Shown here one piece after another: positions 1 through 7,065 of a stretch of DNA of 10,115 nucleotides. The notes under the pieces are model-generated. The model made no database searches. It was not told where the DNA came from and saw only the letters and a program-made list of their open reading frames with translations. Position 1 is the stretch's first letter. The number at the start of each line of letters is the position of its first letter. Origin of the DNA: Oscillospiraceae bacterium (GTDB lineage: Bacteria > Bacillota > Clostridia > Oscillospirales > Oscillospiraceae); the NCBI GenBank assembly GCA_016290695.1, contig JAEEUX010000072.1:1-10115 (forward strand), written 5' to 3'. Position numbers and translations under genes: made by a program.

Positions 1-169
1 CTCCATTTGAACTTTTTATGCTTTTTTCATCCGCCTTTATAATTAGTTCATCAACATATTCTTTGCATCGCTTTAAACATTCTTTAGAAGCATCATTTGA
101 GACTTTTGTTTTTTCAATTTGTTTGGATAATTTCAGCAATTTTTTCTTCAATTCTTTATATTTATCCAT
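1..169 (-). CDS. Hypothetical small lysine-rich protein, C-terminus beyond the left edge
   Basis: The reading frame opens at an ATG at 167-169 with a near-perfect Shine-Dalgarno AGGAGG at 175-180, five bases upstream, and stays open for 56 codons to the window edge, so the gene is partial. The visible product begins MDKYKELKKKLLKLSKQIEK and is strongly charged, rich in Lys/Glu/Leu and probably a helical or coiled-coil cytoplasmic protein, with no signal peptide or membrane segment. The stop codon of the preceding minus-strand frame (179-181) lies nine bases upstream and overlaps the ribosome site, so the two were probably co-translated. Base composition is clearly more AT-rich than the genes to the right, which suggests a different origin. 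I do not recognise the family. The position right after another short C-terminus could fit an immunity or accessory gene, but nothing in the sequence proves that. Confidence 0.6.
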   Translation of the reverse strand, partial: MDKYKELKKKLLKLSKQIEKTKVSNDASKECLKRCKEYVDELIIKADEKSIKSSNG

Positions 170-178
170 GTCTACCTC

Positions 179-417
179 CTAAAAGTGTTTTGTTGCTATA
201 ATCCAACTCTCATTAAACTGTTCAAAAAAGTTTTCTAATTCGACTTCAAATTTGTTTGAATAATCCCATGTTTTCCGCCATTCCCCGGATTATCGACCTT
301 GATATGCGTCGGGCTATAGTTGGCGTTACGCTCCGTTTGCCTCTGCGCGGCTATTGCCTTTCCTCGCGCTAAGTTTTGCGTCGTAATAGCTGCGTTGGAG
401 CTTGCGTACTGCTCTGC
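179..417 (-). pseudogene. Frame-broken C-terminal remnant of an unrecognised protein
   Basis: Two overlapping minus-strand frames together read like one protein. The upstream frame is open from 417 down to a TAG at 235-237 and contains ANYSPTHIKVDNPGNGGK. The downstream frame is open from 289 to a TAG at 179-181 and contains TWDYSNKFEVELENFFEQF followed by NESWIIATKHF. A -1 shift inside 238-289 joins them; the G run at 283-286 (C on the plus strand) and the A run at 271-274 are the obvious places for a lost base. No start codon with a ribosome site is visible. At its upstream end the frame meets a TAG at 418-420, inside the arm of a 48-nt hairpin, so the 5' part of the gene appears to be missing. 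The upstream half is GC-richer and the downstream half AT-rich, as in a gene with an exchanged C-terminus. Family and function are not recognised. Confidence 0.4.
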
Positions 418-463
418 CTAATACTGTGAAGCTCGGCAAGTGCCGTGCTTCACAGTATTAGGC
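416..463. repeat. Long near-perfect inverted repeat (hairpin)
   Basis: Two perfect 17-base arms, GCCTAATACTGTGAAGC at 416-432 and its reverse complement at 447-463, flank a T-T mismatch and an inner CGGC/GCCG stem. The structure can fold almost end to end. Neither strand has a T tract after it, so it is not a typical intrinsic terminator. It lies about 84 bases past the reductase stop codon and exactly where the frame of the left-hand remnant becomes closed, which marks a likely junction between unrelated DNA segments. Confidence 0.8.
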
Positions 464-546
464 TATTAAACAAAGAGCTCGCTTTCAAAATCGTCCTTTC
501 CCATGGAGGGCCCGTTATAGAAAGCCCGGATATAGCTTTTCCGGAG

Positions 547-1671
547 CTATTCTTCCAGCTCACGGCACAGGTCCAACAGAGAGATGATGTGGAGCTGCTG
601 AGGGCAGGTAGCTTCACACTGACCGCATCGGATGCAGTCTCTGGCCTTGCCCCTCCCCTGTGTGACGATGTTGTATTCCCGGACGGTTCGAAAATGCGGG
701 CTGCCTTTTTTGCGGTTCTGCACCGTGAATATCTCCGGGATCGGGATCTCCATTGGGCAGCCGCCCGTGCAATAGTGGCAGGCGGTACAGGGAATGGATT
801 TATCCTCGTTCAGTGCCTCCTGTGCCTCGGCAATGACGGCCTCTTCCTCCGGCGTCAGGGGCCGGAAGTCCCTCATATAGCCGAGATTGTCCTCCATCTG
901 CGCCAGATCGCTCATGCCGGAGAGCACGGTAATGATATTTTCCTTGCTTGCTGCATAGCGGATCGCCCAGCTTGCATACGAGGCTTTGCTTCCGCTTCGG
1001 TCAAATACCGCCTTCACCGAGTCGATTGGGTCCGCCAGCACGCCGCCCTTGACCGGCTCCATCACTGTGACCGGCTTGCCGTGAGCCTTGCAGATTTCCC
1101 AGTTTTTCCGCCCTGCCACACCGGGGTTCTCCCAGTCGGCATAGTTGATCTGGAGCTGTACGAAATCCACCTCCGGGTGCGCGTTCAGCAGTTCCTCCAG
1201 CAGCTCGGGATCGGCATGGAAGGAAAAGCCCCAGTGCTTTACGAGGCCCTGTTCCTTCAGACCGCGTACAAAATCCCATATATGGTACTCATCGAACTTT
1301 CTATAGTTGCTTCGCTGCAGGGCGTGGAGCAGATAAAAGTCGAAATACCCCGCGCCGGTGCGTTCAAGGCTGGTGTAGAACTGCTGCTTGGCGCTTTCTT
1401 CGTCGGGGCATTGCGGCAGCCACGCGCAGAGCTTTGTGGCGAGAGTGTAGCTTTCCCTCGGATGCCGCTCCGCCACGGCCTTGCGAAAGGCATCCTCCGA
1501 CGCGCCGTTGTCGTAGACGTATGCGGTGTCGAAGTATGTGCCGCCGGCAGCCAGAAACATATCCGCCATCTGCGACACCTGCGGAATGTCGATGCTGCCG
1601 TCCGGGTTCTTCGGCAGGCGCATCAGGCCAAAGCCGAGTTTGAATATATCTTTGCCGAGATAATCTGCCAT
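547..1671 (-). CDS. Aldo/keto reductase with C-terminal 2[4Fe-4S] ferredoxin domain
   Basis: The product is 374 residues and probably a cytoplasmic NAD(P)H- or ferredoxin-linked oxidoreductase; the substrate is unknown. An AKR (TIM) barrel covers roughly residues 5-285. It keeps the family tetrad: Asp48 in FDTAYVY, Tyr53, Lys80 in LATK and His116 in LLHA. The GFSFHA stretch (148-153) and the VLSGM segment (249-253) fit the strand and cofactor-phosphate region of this clostridial AKR subgroup. The C-terminus holds two CxxCxxCxxxCP clusters, at Cys295-298-301-305 and Cys346-349-352-356, a bacterial ferredoxin-type pair. This fusion is common in anaerobic Clostridia. The start at 1671 is preferred because GGAGG sits at 1680-1684, eight bases upstream, and homologous AKRs begin with this short strand; the 32 extra upstream codons open to 1767 are unlike the family. 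The gene stands alone: the LRR operon terminator lies upstream and a disturbed region downstream. No clear promoter was found. Confidence 0.93.
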   Translation of the reverse strand: MADYLGKDIFKLGFGLMRLPKNPDGSIDIPQVSQMADMFLAAGGTYFDTAYVYDNGASEDAFRKAVAERHPRESYTLATKLCAWLPQCPDEESAKQQFYTSLERTGAGYFDFYLLHALQRSNYRKFDEYHIWDFVRGLKEQGLVKHWGFSFHADPELLEELLNAHPEVDFVQLQINYADWENPGVAGRKNWEICKAHGKPVTVMEPVKGGVLADPIDSVKAVFDRSGSKASYASWAIRYAASKENIITVLSGMSDLAQMEDNLGYMRDFRPLTPEEEAVIAEAQEALNEDKSIPCTACHYCTGGCPMEIPIPEIFTVQNRKKGSPHFRTVREYNIVTQGRGKARDCIRCGQCEATCPQQLHIISLLDLCRELEE

Positions 1672-1960
1672 TGCGTTTTCCTCCAATCTTTTTTGCGGGG
1701 TATACTGTCTTACGTGAAAGAATAACTTGGTAATGAGTATGTGGCCATGCGCCGTCTCCAATGGCACGGCCTGAAATTTGTATTAGCGCCTCGCTGCACA
1801 AGCGGGAAGACGCGCATATAATAAGCTCTTCGCGATTATTCTATCTTAATATGTTCTCGAGTTCATTATTTTTCATCCCGTGCAATTTCAGCCTTCCCAT
1901 AATGCGGTCGCGTCGGTGCGTATCTCCCCGAAAAACGGGAAAGAGCGGCTTTGACCCAAC
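1672..1960. other. Intergenic gap between the reductase start and the LRR operon terminator
   Basis: This stretch holds no gene I can support. On the minus strand it contains the reductase ribosome site (1680-1684) and several AT-rich hexamers. One is a TAGAAT with only a poor -35 partner, so the reductase promoter must be here but I cannot place it firmly. A small CCCG/CGGG hairpin with a five-base loop lies near 1926-1939. A short protein-like open frame without start or ribosome site ends at a TAG at 1841-1843; it contains RGDTHRRDRIMGRLKLHG and could be a gene remnant or chance. Confidence 0.4.
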
Positions 1961-2006
1961 AAAAACAGAAGCACCAGCCAGGCCTTTTGGGACCTGTCTG
2001 GTGCTT
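1961..2006 (-). terminator. Rho-independent terminator of the GH5-GT2-LRR operon
   Basis: A perfect nine-base stem pairs AAGCACCAG (1969-1977) with CTGGTGCTT (1998-2006). It is extended inward by CAGG/CCTG after one mismatch. On the minus strand the hairpin is followed by CTG and five T's (the A run at 1961-1965). It begins 57 bases after the stop codon of the LRR gene. On the plus strand the hairpin is followed by TTTTGC, so weak bidirectional function is possible, but no plus-strand gene needs it. Confidence 0.85.
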
Positions 2007-2062
2007 TTGCGTTGCGCGCTTATTTGCGGCGCGTCCTTTTCAGCATTATATGCTGCTCGTTT

Positions 2063-5000
2063 TTATTTCGCGACCTTCTCGCAGAAGCGCTGCGTAATTG
2101 CCGCTACCTGGGCGCGCGTTGCGCTGCCATGCGAGTCGAGGACTATGTTGCCTTCGGCGTCTGTCGTGCCGTTTATGAGTCCGACGCCGACAGCCCATGC
2201 AAGCGCTTCCTTGGCGTAATCGGAAACGCTGTCCGCGTCATTGAACGCGCTGACGTCGCCGGTCGTGCTCACATCGTAGCCCTTATACTGCGCGTAATTG
2301 TAGAGCATTACGGCAAGCTGCTCACGGGAAACGGGGTCGTTCGCGCCAAAGCTTTCGCCTTGGCCTTTTGCGATGCCGCTGTCAACCATCCAGGTGACGC
2401 TGCCTGCGAACCAGTCGCTCGCGCTGACGTCGCTGAACGCTGCCGTGTCGCCGGATGCCTCCGCGCCGTCAAGGTTGAAGAGAAGCTGAGCTATCATGCC
2501 GCGGGAGGTATCGGCGTTCGCGTTGAATTTGCCGTCGCCCACGCCGTTCATAATTTCGTGGCTTGCGGCCCAGGCGACATTGTCTGCAAACCAGTCGTTG
2601 CTCTTAACGTCGTCAAAGGTCTTGGTGTTGTCTACTATTTTCACAGTCGCGCTGCCGGAAAGGGCGAGCTCGACGCCGTTTTCGCTCGTCGTGGAAGTCT
2701 TGACAATTTCCTCTGTGCCGTCCTCGTGGACTATAACGGCGACGGTGCCCGCCGTAACGTTTTCGACGGGTATCTCGACCTTGATGGGCCTGTCGGTCTT
2801 GGGCATATTTACGCTTATGGGCGCGGCGTTCACGGCGCTCGTCGCCGCCTTGACCTCGACCTGTACCTTTACGCTCTCGCCGGCCTTAACTGCTTCTTCA
2901 ACAGCCTTTTCGCTTACCTTCGCCTCAGCGGAAACGGTGTTGCCCTGCGCGTCGGCCTTGACGGTGCCGATGGAGCCGTCGGAGGCAGTGTTTTCCGTAA
3001 CGGCGCTGCCATCCTTGGATGTGGTGGTCTCGGTCTTGCTGCCGTCGGTCCTGGTGGTGGTTTCAACCTTGCTGCCGTCGGCGTTTTCCTTGACCTCGGT
3101 CTTGGAACCGTCGTTGTTGGTCGTTGTATCGGTCTTGCTTCCGCCGGAATCCTTATCCGAAGAAGAGCTGCCGGATGAGCTGTCTCCGGACGGTCTGGGC
3201 CTTGCTCTTACAACGAGAGTACCGGTCTCATAGGAAACTATGTAATCACCCTGTACATCGCAGCCGTTCGGAGAGATGGTATAGCTGCCGACTTCATTAC
3301 CCGGCTCGCGGGAGAGAGTGTAAACAAGGCTGTCACCCTCGGCAAGGCCGGTGACGGTTGCGGTAAATTCAGGATCATCGTATCCTAAGTAAATGCTGGC
3401 GTCATCCGCCTTTACAGTGGCGTAAGAAGGTTCTTTAATCGTAAGAGAGGGAGCGGAGCTTTCCTTATAAGCCGCAGCAGCGTTATAAGCATCGCTCTCG
3501 CTTTCACAGAGAATTACGCTGCCGTCGGGGATGGGAAGAAGCGCTACGATGGCATTATATACATCTACACTGTAGCTGCCTTTTTCAAGATATGCGTCTC
3601 TTTCGCTGAGTTCCTCCAGAGCGGTATAATTCTTAATTGTCGGAGCACCGTAAAGAACTATGCTCAGAGTGCCTTCTCTGGTTTTCGGCGAATAGAAGAC
3701 TTCATCCTCAGACATTGCAAAGGCATCGTCATCGATAAGTGTTACGGATGCGGGAATCTTTATGCCGGTGAGCTTCGGGCAATCCTTGAAGGCGCCCCAG
3801 CTTATCGTTTCAAGCGTTGAGGGCAGCGATACCTGCGAAAGAGATTCGCAGCCTGCGCACATGAACCAGCCGAGTTCCTTTACGCCCTCGGCAACAGTTA
3901 GGCTTTCAAGACTGCTGCAGCCATTGAAGAGATTTCTTCCGTATACCGCATTGTTGCCGGCAGGGAGAGTGAAGGATTTAAGCCCGGTGCTTGCGAATGC
4001 AAAGCTCGGCAGACTTGTAAAGCTGTTTCCAAGCTCAACATTTTCAAGCGCGGTGCAATTACCAAAGGTCATGCCATCTTTGAAGCTGACAACCTTAGGC
4101 ATGGAAACGGTCTTAAGGTTCTGGCTTTTGAAGAACGCATAGCTGCCGACATTTGTTACCTCGGGAAGATCTATCTCCTCAAATCCGGATTCGAAGAATG
4201 CCTCATCGACAATTGTGGTTAAGCCCGGCAGAGATATGGTTCTGAGTTTGGACTGGAAGAAACTGTATTTCTCAACGGTCTGCAATGAGGGAAGAGACAC
4301 TTCCTCAAGAGCAGGGCAGTAGGCAAATGCCATTCCGTTACCATAAGCGCCTGTTTCGAGTGTGGTCGCTTTCGGCGCGGAAACGGTTTTAAGGTTCGGG
4401 CTTCTGAAGAAGGCATAGGCGCCAATACTCGTTGCCTTGGGAAGGACTATTTCCTCCAAAGCTGTTTCGAAAAATGCTTCGTTGCTTACCGTGACAACAT
4501 TAGGAAGCTCGACTTTGCGCAGCTTGGGAAGATTAGCGTTGCCGTACTCAGAGAAATCGGAGAAGAAATATTGTCCGACTGTAGTGAGCGAAGGGAGACT
4601 TATGCTTTCAAGCTCGGTATCCCTGCAGAAGGGCTGGTCGGAATCATTGAAGGTGGTTGCCGAAGGCAGAGATATGCTCTTCAGGCCATTGCAGCGCAGA
4701 GCATACTGTTGTACCGTGGTTACATTCGGAGCGTTCAATTCAAAATCGCCGCACCAGCAGAAAACGGGATAGCTATCTCCGCCGAGTGTTGTTGTGTCGG
4801 GAAGATTAACCGTCTCCAGGGATATGCACTGAGTGAAGGTGTTTCCCGGAACGGTAGGAGCTCCCTTCAGAGTAACGTTTTTGAGACCAACCATGCGCGT
4901 AAAGAAACCTGAATTGGTGGGGAATGAGCCTGTATGATTCAGCGTTAAGGTCTCAATAACATCGTTATACGGCGGATAATCACTCATCAGGGAATTGCCG

Positions 5001-6751
5001 AAGCTGTCCGCATAGTCATCTCTGCTGAGCTTAACTGTAAAATTCTGTCCCAAGCTTCCGCCGCCCAGATAATTAACCGGACAATCAGCCTCAAGCGTCT
5101 TGAGTGAGGAACAGCCGCAGAACACGCCGCCCTCAGATGATATATTCGTCTTATCGTTGAGCTTAACGGAAGTGATATGATACTGCATCTGGAAAGCGCC
5201 TGATGAGATGCAGCTCAAAGATGTGCAGGCGGTAAAGTCCAGTTCGCCGGTCAGACCGTAATTTCTTCTGGGATCGTCCTCAGCCCAGCCTTCAACCTCT
5301 GAGTTGCTGTAGCCCTTGTCGTTGAGGTTGGACATGCTGTCAAGCATAAATGCGTCAGCGCCAATGTATGTCAGCCCTGTCATTTCCTCAAACGGGAAGC
5401 TGTGAAGCGAGGGACAGAAAGAAAAGGCATAGGATTCAATCCTGCCTATCTTTTCCGGATGATCAAAGTTCACCTCGGAAAGAGCAGGGCAGAACTGGAA
5501 CATTAAATAGGTAATGTCTACCGTGGTGTCCGCGGAATTGTGGATGTTGACCGTCTCCAAATAAGGCTGACGGAAATAGGCGCCTGCCCATGTGCCGCTA
5601 AGCGGAGCATACATGTTAAGCGTGGTAATGAAGGTGTGTCCGTTCTTCTCCGGCTGCTTAGCGTAGGTGGGGCTAAGGCTTGAGGCAACGCAGGAAGAAT
5701 CATAATAATTGGAGCTGCCGTCCGAGCAGTCGTTCAATACTACAAACAGATTGCTATTGAGATGCGCGGTCGTGTACCAGTTAAGCGTTGTAAGCTCCGG
5801 ATTATCCGCGAATACAGCGGCGTCGCTTGACTCCACCGAAGCCGGAATGGTTACCTCCGTCATGCGGGTTCCCGCGAGGCAGCGATAGCCCAAATATGTC
5901 ACCGCACAGTTTTCCTGAGCGAGGATATCCGAGGTAAGCTTTTCGCAGTCTTCAAAGCAGAAAGCATTCAGGGTTTCTACAGATGTGCTCAGGATAATGG
6001 TATCGAGCTCGGGGCAATTATAGAAGTTGCAATAAGGAATGCTTGTGTTTACGTGTTCCGCAAGATTATCAAGGAAAGTGACTTTCTTTATTCCGGAGCG
6101 AGGGAAAACCATTCCGCAGCCCAACTGGTCGGGACGCATGGAAATCTCGACATTTGCCGCAGGATCAAACGCTCCGGCGAAAGAGAAATAATCCAGATAA
6201 CCGACCTTAGGTAAATCGAAGCCTTTAAGGGCGGAGCAGTCCATAAAAGCGTAGGGAGCAACTCTTTTGAGCGTAACTCCCTCTCCGAATGCTACGGAAC
6301 GGAGCTTTTTGCAGTTATAGAAAGTATAGTCAAATATCTCGTCACTATGCCCGATAAGCCCAACAGGCAGATTTACCGAGGTAACGGAGCTGTTGGCGAA
6401 GGCACGAACCCCTATGAACTCTATGCTGTCCGGCAGCGTAACCGCGCCGAGCTTGTCGCAGCCTTCAAACGCGGAAGCGAGGACGCACACGGTGCCTTCC
6501 TTTACGGTAAAGTCGCCTTCATAATTCGGGTCAACGCGAACAAGGCACTTGCCTGCGTAGTAAGCGCCGTTAACGTAGTTGTTCTTAATAAAGCCCGGAA
6601 TAGCCGCGAGCACCGCTTGCGTATCGGGAACGGATATAGTGGTATTGTTTACTACGTAGTTTTCTCCGCTGAAGCCTATGTTACGGTTTTCTGAAGAAGT
6701 CTGGGCGTAATTGAACAGATTTCCATGAATTGTCCGTAATTCTTCCGGCAC
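2063..6751 (-). CDS. Giant BspA-type leucine-rich-repeat surface protein with three C-terminal SLH domains (main body)
   Basis: The frame encodes 1562 residues of a cell-surface protein. From about residue 90 to 1090 it is a long array of LRR_5/BspA-type units of the form hxxIxxxAFxxCxxLxxVxLP, as in ASAFEGCDKLGAVTLP and AYAFFRSPNLKTVSAP. Next come an MBG-like beta domain (about 3196-3435), a Ser/Gly/Asp linker, and a low-complexity DGSKTETTT-type stretch. Three SLH domains fill the last 185 residues (TFDDVKSNDWF; FSDVSASDWF; the third starting FNDADSVSDYA). SLH domains bind secondary wall polymer, so the protein should sit non-covalently on the cell wall; BspA-type LRRs often mediate adhesion. 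The first GTG of this frame has no ribosome site and no signal peptide follows it. The true N-terminus is in the adjoining frame (next entry), reached by one -1 shift near 6800. From the TTG at 7065 to this stop is 5003 bases, one short of 1668 codons, which fits a single missing base. It is last in the operon. Confidence 0.9.
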   Translation of the reverse strand: MPEELRTIHGNLFNYAQTSSENRNIGFSGENYVVNNTTISVPDTQAVLAAIPGFIKNNYVNGAYYAGKCLVRVDPNYEGDFTVKEGTVCVLASAFEGCDKLGAVTLPDSIEFIGVRAFANSSVTSVNLPVGLIGHSDEIFDYTFYNCKKLRSVAFGEGVTLKRVAPYAFMDCSALKGFDLPKVGYLDYFSFAGAFDPAANVEISMRPDQLGCGMVFPRSGIKKVTFLDNLAEHVNTSIPYCNFYNCPELDTIILSTSVETLNAFCFEDCEKLTSDILAQENCAVTYLGYRCLAGTRMTEVTIPASVESSDAAVFADNPELTTLNWYTTAHLNSNLFVVLNDCSDGSSNYYDSSCVASSLSPTYAKQPEKNGHTFITTLNMYAPLSGTWAGAYFRQPYLETVNIHNSADTTVDITYLMFQFCPALSEVNFDHPEKIGRIESYAFSFCPSLHSFPFEEMTGLTYIGADAFMLDSMSNLNDKGYSNSEVEGWAEDDPRRNYGLTGELDFTACTSLSCISSGAFQMQYHITSVKLNDKTNISSEGGVFCGCSSLKTLEADCPVNYLGGGSLGQNFTVKLSRDDYADSFGNSLMSDYPPYNDVIETLTLNHTGSFPTNSGFFTRMVGLKNVTLKGAPTVPGNTFTQCISLETVNLPDTTTLGGDSYPVFCWCGDFELNAPNVTTVQQYALRCNGLKSISLPSATTFNDSDQPFCRDTELESISLPSLTTVGQYFFSDFSEYGNANLPKLRKVELPNVVTVSNEAFFETALEEIVLPKATSIGAYAFFRSPNLKTVSAPKATTLETGAYGNGMAFAYCPALEEVSLPSLQTVEKYSFFQSKLRTISLPGLTTIVDEAFFESGFEEIDLPEVTNVGSYAFFKSQNLKTVSMPKVVSFKDGMTFGNCTALENVELGNSFTSLPSFAFASTGLKSFTLPAGNNAVYGRNLFNGCSSLESLTVAEGVKELGWFMCAGCESLSQVSLPSTLETISWGAFKDCPKLTGIKIPASVTLIDDDAFAMSEDEVFYSPKTREGTLSIVLYGAPTIKNYTALEELSERDAYLEKGSYSVDVYNAIVALLPIPDGSVILCESESDAYNAAAAYKESSAPSLTIKEPSYATVKADDASIYLGYDDPEFTATVTGLAEGDSLVYTLSREPGNEVGSYTISPNGCDVQGDYIVSYETGTLVVRARPRPSGDSSSGSSSSDKDSGGSKTDTTTNNDGSKTEVKENADGSKVETTTRTDGSKTETTTSKDGSAVTENTASDGSIGTVKADAQGNTVSAEAKVSEKAVEEAVKAGESVKVQVEVKAATSAVNAAPISVNMPKTDRPIKVEIPVENVTAGTVAVIVHEDGTEEIVKTSTTSENGVELALSGSATVKIVDNTKTFDDVKSNDWFADNVAWAASHEIMNGVGDGKFNANADTSRGMIAQLLFNLDGAEASGDTAAFSDVSASDWFAGSVTWMVDSGIAKGQGESFGANDPVSREQLAVMLYNYAQYKGYDVSTTGDVSAFNDADSVSDYAKEALAWAVGVGLINGTTDAEGNIVLDSHGSATRAQVAAITQRFCEKVAK
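3005..3140 (-). repeat. Low-complexity DGSK-(T/V)E-TTT linker repeats
   Basis: Within the LRR-SLH gene, about five degenerate copies of an 8-12 residue unit follow each other (NNDGSKTEV, NADGSKVETTT, RTDGSKTETTT, SKDGSAVTE). In DNA the block TCGGTCTTGCTGCCGTC and its variants recur on the plus strand. This is a hydrophilic spacer between the MBG-like domain and the SLH anchor. It probably extends the LRR part away from the wall and is a candidate for copy-number change by recombination. Confidence 0.7.
4105..4489 (-). repeat. Tandem duplication of a 92-residue LRR block
   Basis: Two copies about 276 bp apart match closely in the LRR gene: one around 4105-4210 (EEIDLPEVTNVGSYAFFKS, then QNLKTVSMPK) and one around 4381-4489 (EEIVLPKATSIGAYAFFRS, then PNLKTVSAPK). 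Both are preceded by an EAFFE segment. The offset equals 92 codons, so the unit is several LRRs long and the array grew partly by segmental duplication. Confidence 0.65.
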
Positions 6752-7065
6752 AGAGAAAGTTCCGTTGAAGCCGGAAAGAACATCATAATAGGCAGCCTCA
6801 GTTCGGAAACTTTGTAATTGTTCCCGTTATAGCTAAGCGTGGACGGGATAACGATGTCGGTCGCGGTGGCGCTTACGCTGTAAATGGTCACAGCAACCGT
6901 GTCTTCGCGGGTGCTGCATTCAAGGTTTGCCCCGCAGCGAACACCGGGAGCTATTTCGTCGTAATAATCCACTTCGAAATACTCTGCGGAAGCCGAAAGG
7001 CAAAGCAGACCGCACAGCGCCACTAAAAGACATGCGATAAGCAGGGGTTTGCACAGATGCTTCAA
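6676..7065 (-). CDS. N-terminal part of the LRR-SLH protein: signal peptide and first domain, out of frame with the body
   Basis: Translation most likely begins at a TTG (7063-7065) seven bases after AAAGGAGG (7073-7080). The TTG overlaps the TGA of the GT2 gene as TTGA, so coupling is expected. The product begins MKHLCKPLLIACLLVALC, a classical signal peptide with a Lys-containing n-region, a Leu-rich core and a cleavage site after ASA (residue 27). It continues with YSVSATATDIVIPSTLSYNG and NNYKVSELR, the usual lead-in to a BspA-type LRR array. After that point the protein-like sequence switches to the other frame (TEAAYYDVLSGFNGTFSVPE), which continues into the main body. Codons downstream of about 6800 in this frame (LPIMMFFPAS onwards) do not look genuine and end at 6676. 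An upstream ATG at 7132-7134 lies inside the GT2 gene, has no ribosome site and would bury the signal peptide, so I reject it. Confidence 0.75.
   Translation of the reverse strand: MKHLCKPLLIACLLVALCGLLCLSASAEYFEVDYYDEIAPGVRCGANLECSTREDTVAVTIYSVSATATDIVIPSTLSYNGNNYKVSELRLPIMMFFPASTELSLCRKNYGQFMEICSITPRLLQKTVT

Noticed and set aside
416..463. Hairpin as the intrinsic terminator of the reductase gene
   Set aside because: No T run follows the stem on either strand, so the rho-independent signature is missing; it is kept only as an unexplained inverted repeat.
445..1725. 426-codon plus-strand open frame
   Set aside because: It lies antisense to the well-supported aldo/keto reductase, which carries all catalytic and cluster residues. 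The plus-strand translation has no recognisable domain and is a codon-bias shadow.
2012..3233. Two long plus-strand open frames antisense to the SLH/linker part of the LRR gene
   Set aside because: They mirror the repetitive SLH and DGSK coding regions, show Ala/Val/Ser/Leu-biased low-complexity sequence and lack ribosome sites.
6676..6830. Programmed -1 ribosomal frameshift in the LRR gene
   Set aside because: I checked codon pairs through the overlap and found no slippery X-XXY-YYZ heptamer; mutation or sequence error is simpler.
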